A stretch of DNA of 64,000 nucleotides from Trichormus sp. NMC-1 (GCF_001858025.1 NZ_LZQD01000001.1:124001-188000), one strand, 5' to 3'. Positions 8,555 to 17,031 are shown, numbered from the stretch's first letter. Numbers and translations: made by a program. Notes: a model not told the origin generated them from the sequence alone.

Positions 8555-9682
8555 TTAACTCAATCGTTGCCTTAACCACAAAGCCAATAAAGGCAAAGCT
8601 AACCGATAACCTTGTTCAGCACTATAAATTAAACCTTTATTTTGTAAACCTGTTAACGCACCTTGCAGACTTCCACCTCTTGAAAGTCCATGTTTTTGGA
8701 TATATTCTTTACTCTGCGGTTTATCTGTTGGATCAACTGCTAAAGATTCTAAAAGATGAACTTGATTAGGTGGAAGTAACATCAATAAAGATTCATAAGT
8801 CATCGATAAATCTTTAAGCATTCCTTCAATTACTTGTTCTACTTCTTGTTCAGTAATTAATCCTTGAAAATGCTGCAAAGTTAACAAACGGGAAATTAAT
8901 GCCATCGCATCCCCAATGTTTCCTTGAACCGCATCTAAGAATATTTGTAAGGCTCTAGAACGAGAATCAAATTTAAGATTTTCTTTATGTAAAATCTCTC
9001 TTGCCCACAATGCTAAAACATCTTTAGCTAAAGGAGTTAACTGGATTGTTTCTAAAATATAATTTTTATCATCTGGATGGTGACTTGTCTCGGCAATAGT
9101 AGCCAGCAAAACGTAACTAACATGAGGATGGGCTTTAACTTCTTGCCTAAATGTTGATTCCCATAAACTATGACGATCCCAAGAGCGAATATGGGGGAAA
9201 CTCTGTAAAATGAAAACTACTCGCTGATCTATATCAGCAGCCATAATTTGTAACAAGTCTAGCAAGATTGTAAATGCTTGCCATAGCTGTTTTTGATTCA
9301 AAGAACGCAATAATTTGAGTCTGCTTTCTGTATTAAAAATAAAAAACTCACTTGCAGTTTGATTAACCCACTTTTCGATTTTTTTGGCTTCCCAGTTTTG
9401 GCTAATTGCTTCTGCTAGTAATTGCAAAAACCTCTCCCCATCTGTAGCACGAATGCAGTCTATTTCCAAGACAACAGCACCAACTTCCTGCGCTGCAACC
9501 CTGACTAAAGTCCGTCTTCCACTTCCCGGTACTCCAGTAATCAGCAAATCACCATCCTGGGCAAGTATATCTACAATGCGCTGAAATTCTAAGGAGCGTC
9601 CAATTAATTGTAAAGAAGTAGATAAATCGAAATTCACGGGTGTCTCGTCTTTGGTTGTAGTTGGCACTGTTAGGGACAACAT
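8555..9682 (-). CDS. AAA/STAND-like ATP-binding protein with altered P-loop
   Basis: A 375-aa cytosolic protein with an AAA-type nucleotide-binding region. It has LIGRSLEFQRIVDIL at the start, the P-loop-like LLITGVPGSGRRTLV near residue 50, and a Walker-B-like RVVFILQSF near 155. A probable winged-helix C-terminus follows (LESLAVDP...GLSRGGSLQGALTGLQNKGLIY). The layout resembles the ORC/Cdc6 or archaeal-ATPase style of stand-alone P-loop protein. The expected GK[ST] of Walker A reads GRR, so the catalytic lysine appears replaced by arginine; activity is doubtful. It faces the MFS gene convergently. Role unknown, perhaps DNA-binding regulation. Confidence 0.65.
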   Translation of the reverse strand: MLSLTVPTTTKDETPVNFDLSTSLQLIGRSLEFQRIVDILAQDGDLLITGVPGSGRRTLVRVAAQEVGAVVLEIDCIRATDGERFLQLLAEAISQNWEAKKIEKWVNQTASEFFIFNTESRLKLLRSLNQKQLWQAFTILLDLLQIMAADIDQRVVFILQSFPHIRSWDRHSLWESTFRQEVKAHPHVSYVLLATIAETSHHPDDKNYILETIQLTPLAKDVLALWAREILHKENLKFDSRSRALQIFLDAVQGNIGDAMALISRLLTLQHFQGLITEQEVEQVIEGMLKDLSMTYESLLMLLPPNQVHLLESLAVDPTDKPQSKEYIQKHGLSRGGSLQGALTGLQNKGLIYSAEQGYRLALPLLALWLRQRLS

Positions 9683-9866
9683 AAATCATTAACTTTACTT
9701 ATGATTATGATTAGATAAATTTAGTGCTTGTTTGATATTAGCACTAAAGATTCGTGCTAATAATAATTTAACACTTTAAATAAGTACAAAAAATTAATCC
9801 CCAGCCCCCGGCTGCTTAAACAAGTCCGGTATATATCCTATATCCCTTATTTAATAGGCAATTCCC

Positions 9867-10202
9867 GTGTTAGAAGCTTGCGTACTGGCAACTATATTGT
9901 GCGGATTTTTCGGCATCATTCTGAAAAAAAACCTGGTAATGAAGATCGTCTCAATGGATGTGATGAGTACGGGAGTAATTGCCTTTTATGTACTAATTGC
10001 ATCACGAGAAGGCTTATTTACTCCCATTATATCCAAGGTAAAAAATATTGCTTATGCCGATCCCGTTCCCCAAGCGGTGATTTTAACAGCGATAGTCATC
10101 GGTTTTTCAATTCAGGCTTTGATGCTTGTTGGTGTCATGAAATTGGCAAAGGATAATCCCACATTAGAAAGCAACGAAATTGAGAAAAATAATACACCAT
10201 GA
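9867..10202 (+). CDS. mrpC: Mrp-type Na+/H+ antiporter subunit C
   Basis: A 111-aa, three-helix NuoK/MnhC-like membrane subunit (ILCGFFGIILKKNLVMKIVSMD, then AVILTAIVIGFSIQALMLVG). It starts at GTG 9867 and overlaps mrpD by 4 bp (ATGA). It is the first gene of a seven-gene operon for a multisubunit cation/proton antiporter in the cytoplasmic membrane. MrpC is homologous to NuoK of complex I; helix-embedded glutamates in NuoK have no obvious counterpart here except the tail region. Subunit assignment is confident from order and family. Confidence 0.85.
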   Translation: MLEACVLATILCGFFGIILKKNLVMKIVSMDVMSTGVIAFYVLIASREGLFTPIISKVKNIAYADPVPQAVILTAIVIGFSIQALMLVGVMKLAKDNPTLESNEIEKNNTP

Positions 10203-11632
10203 ATACTATTACCATCGCTTGGGTTGCTATCCCATTTTTTCTAGGGTTCGTCATTTTTTTAGTTCCCAAACTGAACCGACATTTGACACTTTGGGGGGCT
10301 GTTGCTTCTGCTGCTTATGCAGTGCAACTATTTCTAGAACCATCACCTCTAAACCTGAATTTACTTGATAGTTTTGGGGTGACTTTAGTAGCTGATCAAT
10401 TAAGCGCCTACTTTATTTTAACTAATGCCTTAGTTACGGCTGCGGTAATTATCTATTGTTGGAATAGTGATAAAACAGCGTTTTTCTATGCCCAAACTAT
10501 TATTGTGCATGGTAGTTTAAATGCTGCTTTTATCTGTGCAGATTTCATTAGTTTATACGTAGCTTTAGAAGTCAGCGGTATTGCAGCTTTTTTGTTGATT
10601 GCTTATCCTCGTAGCGATCGCTCGATTTGGGTAGGTTTACGCTATCTATTTATTAGCAACACTGCCATGTTGTTTTACCTGGTTGGTGCAGTGTTAGTTT
10701 ATCAAACACATCATTCTTTTAGTTTTGCAGCGTTAAAGGGTTCACCACCAGAAGCATTAGCATTAATTTTTCTCGGACTATTAATTAAAGCGGGAATTTT
10801 TGTATCTGGTTTATGGCTACCTTTAACTCATTCAGAGTCAGAAACTCCGGTTTCTGCCTTGCTTTCAGGTATTGTTGTCAAAGCCAGTGTTTTACCTTTG
10901 TTACGTTGTGCTGCCATTTCTGAGGAAATTGACACTATAGTTAGAATTTTTGGGTTAGGAACAGTTTTCATGGGTGTATCCTACGCCATTTTTGAAAAAG
11001 ATACCAAGCGTCTGTTAGCATTTAGCACTATTTCCCAGTTAGGTTGGATACTTGCTGCGCCAGCGGTAGGTGGTTTTTATGCCCTAACTCATGGACTGGC
11101 AAAATCATCTTTATTTTTGACTGCTGGTTCTTTACCCAGTCGCAATTTTAAAGAACTGGAAAATAAACCTATTAATACTAACATTTGGATTGTCTTAGTT
11201 ATCGCTAGTTTATCAATTTCTGGTTTTCCTTTATTGTCAGGTTTTGAAGCTAAGGCGTTAACCATGAAAAATTTAGCATCTTGGCAGTTTATAGCCATGA
11301 ATGTGGCAGCAGTTGGAACAGCAATAGCCTTTTCTAAATTCATCTTTATTCCTCATAAAAAAACAGCGGAACAGGAAATAAAACCAGGTTTTTGGCCAGT
11401 AGTAATATTTTTGATTACTGGTTTAGTTTTGGCAAATGTTGTCTATTTACAGGCTTATAACGTTGCTGATATTATCAAAGCGATCGCAATTATCGGCGTT
11501 GGTTGGTTAGCATATCATTTCATTTTCAAACGGTTAGCAATATATCTACCCCGCGTATTTGAAGAATTTGAGCATTTGGTTGGTGTCATGAGTCTAACTT
11601 TAATACTGATTTTTTGGATGGCATTATCATGA
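10199..11632 (+). CDS. mrpD: Mrp antiporter subunit D (NuoL/M/N-like)
   Basis: A 477-aa protein with about 14 membrane segments, the ion-pumping subunit of the Mrp complex. It has the family's essential helix-5 glutamate in LYVALEVSGIAAF, the helix-7 lysine in LLIKAGIFVSGLWLP, and a later LTHGLAKSSLF. All are expected for proton translocation. It overlaps mrpC (4 bp) and mrpE (ATGA). Only this one large antiporter-like subunit is present in the operon. Canonical seven-subunit Mrp has two (A and D), and some cyanobacterial clusters carry extra D copies. Confidence 0.9.
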   Translation: MNTITIAWVAIPFFLGFVIFLVPKLNRHLTLWGAVASAAYAVQLFLEPSPLNLNLLDSFGVTLVADQLSAYFILTNALVTAAVIIYCWNSDKTAFFYAQTIIVHGSLNAAFICADFISLYVALEVSGIAAFLLIAYPRSDRSIWVGLRYLFISNTAMLFYLVGAVLVYQTHHSFSFAALKGSPPEALALIFLGLLIKAGIFVSGLWLPLTHSESETPVSALLSGIVVKASVLPLLRCAAISEEIDTIVRIFGLGTVFMGVSYAIFEKDTKRLLAFSTISQLGWILAAPAVGGFYALTHGLAKSSLFLTAGSLPSRNFKELENKPINTNIWIVLVIASLSISGFPLLSGFEAKALTMKNLASWQFIAMNVAAVGTAIAFSKFIFIPHKKTAEQEIKPGFWPVVIFLITGLVLANVVYLQAYNVADIIKAIAIIGVGWLAYHFIFKRLAIYLPRVFEEFEHLVGVMSLTLILIFWMALS

Positions 11633-12009
11633 TTGGACATCTGATATTAAGATTAACACTTTGGTTTTTATTGACCGCTGATTTTAGTACAACCAATATT
11701 ATTATTGGGTTAATAATTGCTTTTGTTTTACCACGAGGTTACACATCACGGGCAAAATTTACAGAATGGGTAAAGGTTTTAGGTCAAGTATTGGTTGCCA
11801 TTGTTGTAGCTTTTAAGGAAGCATTTGAAATTATTTTATATCCCCATCATCGGGAAGAAATAATCAGAGAAGAAGTTAAACACAAACATTCTTCGCTGTT
11901 GGTTTTCATGGATATATTTCTGATTACATTTACACCGAAAACCATAGTTGTCAATCACAATGAAGAAGGATTTTATGAAGTTCATAAAATTAGTCCAGAA
12001 GGTAAATAA
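11629..12009 (+). CDS. mrpE: Mrp antiporter subunit E
   Basis: The ATG at 11629 overlaps the mrpD stop as ATGA, so the 126-aa reading MIGHLILRLTLWFLLT is preferred over an in-frame start at 11614. Two N-terminal membrane helices are followed by a cytoplasmic domain with the family's LLVFMDIFLITFTPKTIVV motif. MrpE is a structural subunit needed for complex assembly. It is 6 bp from mrpF. Confidence 0.85.
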   Translation: MIGHLILRLTLWFLLTADFSTTNIIIGLIIAFVLPRGYTSRAKFTEWVKVLGQVLVAIVVAFKEAFEIILYPHHREEIIREEVKHKHSSLLVFMDIFLITFTPKTIVVNHNEEGFYEVHKISPEGK

Positions 12010-12015
12010 TTAATT

Positions 12016-12273
12016 ATGAATTTAGAAATTGTTTTACTAGCTATGATTGCGGCTTTGTTAATTCCCATTTATGAAGCCTGGAAAACGGATAATACTTGGC
12101 AGTTAATGTTAGCATTAGGGAGTATTGCCAGCAAAGTATCTATCATAATTTTAGTCATTTCTGTAGTGCGAGAGGATTGGATGATTGGTGTAGTAGGAGC
12201 GATTATGTTGAGTGTGGGAAATGCGGGATTTATGTTATTAGCTCATATTTTGAGAAGGTTAAATGAAGCATGA
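12016..12273 (+). CDS. mrpF: Mrp antiporter subunit F
   Basis: An 85-aa protein with three membrane helices (LLAMIAALLIPIYEAWK; ASKVSIIILVISVVRED; VGAIMLSVGNAGFMLLAHIL), matching the small MnhF/MrpF subunit in length and position. It overlaps the next gene by 4 bp (ATGATTAA). Translational coupling keeps subunit ratios fixed. Confidence 0.8.
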   Translation: MNLEIVLLAMIAALLIPIYEAWKTDNTWQLMLALGSIASKVSIIILVISVVREDWMIGVVGAIMLSVGNAGFMLLAHILRRLNEA

Positions 12274-12548
12274 TTAATATTATTAGTTATACCTGTATAG
12301 GTATAGGGATATTTTTCTGGTTTTGGGGTACTTCTCATTTAGTTAGCAACAAATCAGTATTATTCAAATTACACGGTCTTTCTGTTGCTGATACTCTGGG
12401 TTCAATGATTATTATTTTAGGAATTTTAATGAAAATACCCAGCAAATGGCCATTACTAATTTTAGGCATTATTTCCTTAGCTATTTGGAATACTATGCTG
12501 GGTTATGTAATTGCATATTGTTCAACTCAAGAGGCGAAAAATGAATGA
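12270..12548 (+). CDS. mrpG: Mrp antiporter subunit G
   Basis: A 92-aa, three-helix protein with the MnhG/MrpG signature around LFKLHGLSVADTLGSMIIILG (the canonical family reads RLHA..DTLG). It overlaps mrpF at its start, and the following DUF4040 gene begins 8 bp before its stop. It is a small structural subunit of the antiporter. Confidence 0.82.
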   Translation: MINIISYTCIGIGIFFWFWGTSHLVSNKSVLFKLHGLSVADTLGSMIIILGILMKIPSKWPLLILGIISLAIWNTMLGYVIAYCSTQEAKNE

Positions 12549-13107
12549 TTCTTATCTCTATATAATTATTGCTTTGTTACCCTTAACTGCGGGTTTATTA
12601 GTAACTCAAGTTAACCCCTATCATGCGTTAATTCTGCGTGGGGTTTTGGGTGCAATAGCAGCAATGGTAGATGCTGTTTTGGGTGCAGCAGATGTGGCTT
12701 TAACAGAAGCATTAATGGGGACAGTTTTATCTATAGTTCTTTATGCGGTAGCGGTACGTTCATCTTTAGTTTTGCGTCTTGGTGTGATTGATGATCAATT
12801 AATAGAAAAAAATCAAGATAGCAATTTTCAAGAACTTATCAATGACTTTCGCAGTGTTTTTAGTAAACATTATATGCGTTTAGAACTCGTCCCTTACAAC
12901 AGTAATCAATCTTTGCAAAAGGCGTTAATTGAAAAAGAAGTTCATGCTACTTGTGCGCCACTATTAGAGACTGAACAAGCACAAGAGACCTACAAAACTG
13001 CGATTCGAGTACAACGCATCTATAACATCATTGAAAGTGAACTTTCATCACCAAACACAACTTTAACTTATATCAATGTTTTAGATTCAGGAGATAAGCA
13101 TTCATGA
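12541..13107 (+). CDS. DUF4040 / MrpA C-terminal-type subunit
   Basis: A 188-aa protein; ATG 12541 is chosen over the upstream start at 12511, which lies deep inside mrpG. The N-terminal about 80 residues are a two- to three-helix DUF4040 domain (LILRGVLGAIAAMVDAVLGAADVALTEALMG). This domain corresponds to a segment of the MrpA C-terminus, or to subunit E of membrane-bound hydrogenases. A soluble, polar tail of about 100 residues with no recognised fold follows. It probably supplies the MrpA-C piece of the antiporter, with the NuoL-like half of MrpA missing. Overlaps mrpB by 4 bp. Confidence 0.75.
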   Translation: MNDSYLYIIIALLPLTAGLLVTQVNPYHALILRGVLGAIAAMVDAVLGAADVALTEALMGTVLSIVLYAVAVRSSLVLRLGVIDDQLIEKNQDSNFQELINDFRSVFSKHYMRLELVPYNSNQSLQKALIEKEVHATCAPLLETEQAQETYKTAIRVQRIYNIIESELSSPNTTLTYINVLDSGDKHS

Positions 13108-13766
13108 AATGGGTTTACATTTTAGCAGGCATAGCTTTGTTTGTGAAAATGCTGGTTATGCCTGATTCAGCACCTAACTTAGCAGATATTTCTATTGCGG
13201 AAACAGTGGTTAAGGAAAGTGGTGTTATCAATGCGGTATCAGGGATTATTTTCAGAAATCGTCTATATGATACTATCTTTGAAGTAATTGTATTTACAAT
13301 TGCTATTCTCGGTTCTAATTATTTACTCGCTAATGAAAGTCCATCTTGTACAATTTATCAATTCAAAGATCAACCATCTATCATTTTAGCTCGTTTGGGG
13401 GCGACAATTGCGGCTTTAGTAGGGATTGAATTAGCAATTAGAGGACATTTAAGTCCTGGGGGTGGTTTTGCTGCGGGTGTAGCTGGTGGAACAGCAATAG
13501 GTTTAATAGCAATTACTTCATCATATCAATGGATGCAGGATATTTACCAACGTAATCATGCAGCTATGTGGGAGAAGGTGTCAGTATTGGTTTTTATTAT
13601 TTTAGCGGTGATAACTTTGTCGGGAATCGAGTTACCTCATGGGGAGTTAGGAACGCTGTTTAGTGGGGGAATTTTGCCGATATTAAATATCTTAGTTGCT
13701 GTTAAGGTGGCGTTGGGTTCTTGGGCGGTGGTTTTGATTTTTATTCGTTATCGAGGTTTGTTGTAG
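13104..13766 (+). CDS. mrpB: Mrp antiporter subunit B
   Basis: A 220-aa membrane protein, last in the operon. The C-terminal half shows the MnhB signature RGHLSPGGGFAAGVAGGTAIGL and later a GTLFSGGILPILNILVAVKV stretch. The N-terminal 80 residues add two helices, often seen as a separate MrpA-tail domain in cyanobacteria (DTIFEVIVFTIAILGSNYLLA). So this is probably a fusion of the MrpA end with MrpB. The start overlaps the previous stop (ATGA). Confidence 0.85.
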   Translation: MKWVYILAGIALFVKMLVMPDSAPNLADISIAETVVKESGVINAVSGIIFRNRLYDTIFEVIVFTIAILGSNYLLANESPSCTIYQFKDQPSIILARLGATIAALVGIELAIRGHLSPGGGFAAGVAGGTAIGLIAITSSYQWMQDIYQRNHAAMWEKVSVLVFIILAVITLSGIELPHGELGTLFSGGILPILNILVAVKVALGSWAVVLIFIRYRGLL

Positions 13767-13781
13767 TTTTGAGTGATTTTT

Positions 13782-13823
13782 CAGGTAAGGTCATCGTCGA
13801 TAGAATTTATTTATCCTTACCTG
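13782..13823. terminator. Convergent terminator after the mrp operon
   Basis: CAGGTAAGG and CCTTACCTG form a perfect 9-bp stem (24-nt loop) between mrpB and the convergent 90-aa gene, followed by CTTTTA. The opposite strand is AT-rich too, so it may serve both directions. Confidence 0.5.
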
Positions 13824-13826
13824 CTT

Positions 13827-14099
13827 TTATTGAATTTTCCACGCAATCAGACCAACAAGTACAAGCAAACCTAATGCTCTGCGAAAGTAATTAACACCTT
13901 GAAATAATTCTTCCCAAGCCCAAGTAAACAAAGATCCAAAAGCTAATAGATCCAATCCTAGATTAATTTTACCTGTTGTAAAAAGTATCTTTAATAAACT
14001 AGCTACAATCCAGACAATGAGTGGTAGATTGGGCATCTGAGCTATAACAATTTGTCCTTCGTTGTCTCGGAACACTTGATCAAATAATGTATTTTGCAT
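13827..14099 (-). CDS. Conserved small membrane protein (unknown)
   Basis: A 90-aa protein with two hydrophobic segments (LPLIVWIVASLLKILFT and ALGLLVLVGLIAW) and a central WAWEELFQGVNYFRR motif. This style is common in small cyanobacterial membrane proteins annotated only as hypothetical. A purine-rich AAAGAGAG lies just upstream of the ATG. It is convergent with the mrp operon; no function can be assigned. Confidence 0.6.
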   Translation of the reverse strand: MQNTLFDQVFRDNEGQIVIAQMPNLPLIVWIVASLLKILFTTGKINLGLDLLAFGSLFTWAWEELFQGVNYFRRALGLLVLVGLIAWKIQ

Positions 14100-14189
14100 T
14101 GAATTACTCTCTTTTTCGGCGTTTATACAAGCACGGAGATGACGAGCAAACTCACCCCAGTGAAGAAAATGTGAATTTTAAAACTCGCT

Positions 14190-14948
14190 TTATAATGCGG
14201 TCATTGTCTTAATCAATTCTTTAGATAAATCTGCTTTCAATCTGTGGCGCTTTTTAAAGAGAATACCTGCAAGAATATAAATATTGCAGGAATAGAAAGC
14301 TTTGCGATACTTTCTTAATTCGGCTATTCTCTGTTTTACCTTGGGTTCGGAACTATAGTATCCAAAATTCATGGGTGAAATAATAAAGTCATCAACTTGA
14401 TAACCTTGAGCGGTCGCATACTCAATTGTTCCCACTGGGTCAGAATAGGCGGAAATCATTAACATTGCGCTTTGGCAATTCATGGATAGGAGTCGCTTAG
14501 TTATAGATGATCCATCTATTCCACCATGCAAAGAAGGCATATACAAATCATTACTAATCGCTGGCAAATAAGGAGGGTTAGCGATTAAAAAGTTTGCCTG
14601 GGGTTGCCAATTTCTATTAAAAAAGCAAGAGTTATGGACAATGTATTTATGCCTAAGATCATAGCTTTCAATTCGTGAATTTGCAATTTCGCAAGCGTGA
14701 GAATTTAACTCATAGCCATTAATTAAGCCATTAAATTGACTCTTTAATAAGCTATTGATAACCGGACTACCATCCCCGGCTCCAAATTCCATAATAGAAC
14801 TGAAATCGTCACAGCCGTTCAAAACCATTCTCTCTAGACATTGAGAATAAAACAGTGATTCTTCAGGACAAACAAATATTTTTTTGGGTATAAAATCTGC
14901 TGGATAGGTGTTAACTACTTGTTGAGAATGTAATAAAGACTTATTCAT
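14190..14948 (-). CDS. SAM-dependent methyltransferase (NPPY type)
   Basis: A 252-aa Rossmann-fold methyltransferase: motif I SIMEFGAGDGSPVI near residue 50-63, an acidic motif II (GYELNSHACEIA), and motif IV ANPPYLP. NPPY is typical of enzymes methylating a planar nitrogen, such as protein glutamine N5 or nucleic-acid bases. It is last in an operon with the DUF3891 gene (14 bp gap) and the heme-oxygenase-fold gene, with GAGG before its ATG. It lacks the N-terminal helical domain of PrmC, so it is a stand-alone enzyme of unknown substrate. Confidence 0.75.
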   Translation of the reverse strand: MNKSLLHSQQVVNTYPADFIPKKIFVCPEESLFYSQCLERMVLNGCDDFSSIMEFGAGDGSPVINSLLKSQFNGLINGYELNSHACEIANSRIESYDLRHKYIVHNSCFFNRNWQPQANFLIANPPYLPAISNDLYMPSLHGGIDGSSITKRLLSMNCQSAMLMISAYSDPVGTIEYATAQGYQVDDFIISPMNFGYYSSEPKVKQRIAELRKYRKAFYSCNIYILAGILFKKRHRLKADLSKELIKTMTAL

Positions 14949-14962
14949 CTAAACCTCGTTTA

Positions 14963-15700
14963 TTACTGTTTAGTAAATGTCCATTCCAGAATTGTGATCG
15001 GGGCTTGCTTGAGGGCAGTAGTTAGAGCATCATTGCTATCATATTTTAGTTCTGATAAGTGGCAAGACTCTACATTAACCGTAAATTCATCGTTCTCAAA
15101 AGGCCAAGGCTCTACGGTTAAATTTCCATTTTCCAAACGACGCAGATCGTAACGCTGCTGATCAATACCGTGGGTAATCTCCAAGGCTCGACCATCATCT
15201 GGTATTTGCTGTTGTGCTAAAATTAACGACAGGCGATCGCACCACTGCATAAACTGATAACTTCGCTCTGCGTCCTCTTTGGCTATTCCCAACTCTTTTG
15301 TCCATTGTTCCTGGTTATGCACTTGGGTTTCTAGAAAACTCCGCCAATCTTCCGATATTTCTCTTTGGTCTTGATTCAGAAAACAAACGTGCATAGAAGT
15401 TAATAATGTTACCCATCGACCACGATAAAGTGAATCTTCTAGGTGTTTTTTAAAGGTTTCTAAAGAGGCTTCTGGCGACCCTTCTCCTAGTGTAAAATCC
15501 ATGGGAGCGCCACTTGAAGTTAAGTGATTGCCCTTCCACTCTCTTTCTAAATCATCATGATGGGAGATGGCGGCGATAGTTTCGTAAAGGCGAACAGGAG
15601 AATTATTCCGTTGCCATTGACCGCCTAATTGAGCGGCTAATAGTGCATGGGCGCGATGATAAATTACATCCCACCCGTCTTTAGTTAGATTGACAATCAT
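14963..15700 (-). CDS. DUF3891 family protein
   Basis: A 245-aa cytosolic protein with an early conserved WDVIYHRAHALLAAQLGGQW and AAISHHDDLEREWKG, then MQWCDRLSLILAQQQIP. The pattern of His and Asp residues (H...HHD...D) resembles a metal-dependent HD-like helical fold. DUF3891 is a widespread uncharacterised family in cyanobacteria and other bacteria. It lies 14 bp from both flanking operon members. Biochemical role unknown; a metallohydrolase is a reasonable guess. Confidence 0.78.
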   Translation of the reverse strand: MIVNLTKDGWDVIYHRAHALLAAQLGGQWQRNNSPVRLYETIAAISHHDDLEREWKGNHLTSSGAPMDFTLGEGSPEASLETFKKHLEDSLYRGRWVTLLTSMHVCFLNQDQREISEDWRSFLETQVHNQEQWTKELGIAKEDAERSYQFMQWCDRLSLILAQQQIPDDGRALEITHGIDQQRYDLRRLENGNLTVEPWPFENDEFTVNVESCHLSELKYDSNDALTTALKQAPITILEWTFTKQ

Positions 15701-15714
15701 AGATTACTTTATGT

Positions 15715-16797
15715 TTAAATTTGGATTGATTTGGCATTTTGAATTAAAACCATGACCGCAGATGCAGCGCGATCGCTAATCAGTTTCTCTTGGTCATAAC
15801 CAAGTATTAATTCCCAAGCATCATGGGGATACTTGTCTGCTAAAGGTAGAGCAACATCAGTTAACATCCACTGGCCATGTCGTTCATCTTCACGAATGTG
15901 TAACTCCCAATAACCCATAGCTGCATCGGAAAGTTGCAATCGTTTCGCTGCTTGCATATAATCTGTATAAATTGCGGGTCCAGCTATTTCAAAATAGGTC
16001 AGACCGCCGTTATAGCGGAGAAAATGTCGTTTCCTTTCTGTCAGCAAAAAGTTGTGATTGATACTTGCTAAAACTTGCCAAGGTACAAGATTGAAATAAG
16101 CTTCTGGTTCAGTCTTTAGTCCTAATTCAGCCATCATTTGGGCAAAAAAAGTAGAGTGTTTTCGTGATAGACGACCATTGCCATATTCTTCTAAAAGTAC
16201 CCGAATTAAGGTTGCCTGAATTTCGTTACTTGCACCTCCCAAAATACGGGAAAGACGACTAGCTTCTACTAATCCATCCAAGGAGGCGATCGCTAATAAT
16301 AACCGATAGCCCTCTAAGTTCATGTCTTGTTGTAGATAATGTTTTGCTGCTGATAAGGGAGGATTTAAGTCTACATTTGCTCGTTCTTGTAAAGCTCGTT
16401 TAACGTTTAAGGATTGTATTTTTTCAACATCTAATTGGGTTAATTCCCATGTTTGCCAGACTGACTCGATGCGATCGCGCACCTTTTCCACATAACTAGA
16501 TCGCTCATTTGTATACGACTGCAAATCATCATACCAAAATAATTTGAGGCGATTGATTTGATAAAGTAAGCGTTGTAAAAACCCATTTGCTAATTCGGCT
16601 TTCGAGTTTTCTGTGTATGCCTCTGTTAATGCTAAAGAGAAAAATTCTTCAAAGTTTTGAATTAGATCAGGTTGTCTTTTCACCTGTTCGTCTAAATTTT
16701 CCAGCATTAGAAGCCGATGAAAATGTTGCTCTGCCTCTTTATAACTACATATTTTGATTACGGGCGATAGCATATCTACTCTGGTCTTAATTAGCAT
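15715..16797 (-). CDS. Heme-oxygenase-fold iron-containing redox enzyme family
   Basis: The reading from ATG 16797 (MLIKTRVDM, 360 aa) is preferred. A GGAG lies 10 nt before it, and it overlaps the end of a small upstream ORF; the longer frame starting at 16824 lacks this. It is all-helical, and the C-terminal domain has the diiron-type histidine/glutamate pattern FEIAGPAIYTDYMQAAKR, YWELHIREDERHGQW. This is the signature of the heme oxygenase-like/iron-containing redox family, whose characterised members include oxygen-using, C-C or C-N cleaving enzymes. Substrate unknown. First major gene of the DUF3891/methyltransferase operon. Confidence 0.78.
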   Translation of the reverse strand: MLIKTRVDMLSPVIKICSYKEAEQHFHRLLMLENLDEQVKRQPDLIQNFEEFFSLALTEAYTENSKAELANGFLQRLLYQINRLKLFWYDDLQSYTNERSSYVEKVRDRIESVWQTWELTQLDVEKIQSLNVKRALQERANVDLNPPLSAAKHYLQQDMNLEGYRLLLAIASLDGLVEASRLSRILGGASNEIQATLIRVLLEEYGNGRLSRKHSTFFAQMMAELGLKTEPEAYFNLVPWQVLASINHNFLLTERKRHFLRYNGGLTYFEIAGPAIYTDYMQAAKRLQLSDAAMGYWELHIREDERHGQWMLTDVALPLADKYPHDAWELILGYDQEKLISDRAASAVMVLIQNAKSIQI

Positions 16798-16933
16798 TTT
16801 TGATGATCTCCAAGTCCTTGCCATCGCCTGCGATCACGACATCCACCGAAACACTATTTTTAAGGGACAGATAGGTTGTTGCCAGGGTGGAGTCAATCCG
16901 AAAGGAGACAGGTTTTATAGATAAATTTGTCAT
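16787..16933 (-). CDS. Possible 48-aa leader ORF overlapping the redox-enzyme start
   Basis: ATG 16933 opens a 48-codon frame (MTNLSIKPVSFRIDSTL..., ending DLEIIKNAN) that stops inside the first codons of the redox enzyme, overlapping its ATG by 11 bp. Such overlap is typical of translationally coupled genes. The amphipathic sequence SVDVVIAGDGKDLEII looks protein-like. There is no strong ribosome-binding site before ATG 16933, and I recognise no family. It could be a short conserved upstream peptide or a chance frame. Confidence 0.4.
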   Translation of the reverse strand: MTNLSIKPVSFRIDSTLATTYLSLKNSVSVDVVIAGDGKDLEIIKNAN

Positions 16934-16969
16934 CGTGTTTGTTATTTGGTGTTTTGTATATTGCGATCG

Positions 16970-16993
16970 CTCTGACTGGTTTGCGAGTCAGAG
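16970..16993. repeat. Small hairpin next to a HIP1 site
   Basis: CTCTGACT and AGTCAGAG form an 8-bp stem with an 8-nt loop, partly overlapping a GCGATCGC octamer. It lies between the two minus-strand operons and may act as a weak terminator for the 51-aa gene upstream. Confidence 0.4.
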
Positions 16994-17031
16994 TGTTTTA
17001 GCTTAGTTTGTCAGCCAACCTAAAACAGTTA

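Noticed and set aside
16798-16824. Longer N-terminus for the heme-oxygenase-fold protein starting at 16824
   Set aside because: The extra residues overlap the 48-codon upstream ORF and lack a ribosome-binding site; GGAG precedes ATG 16797.
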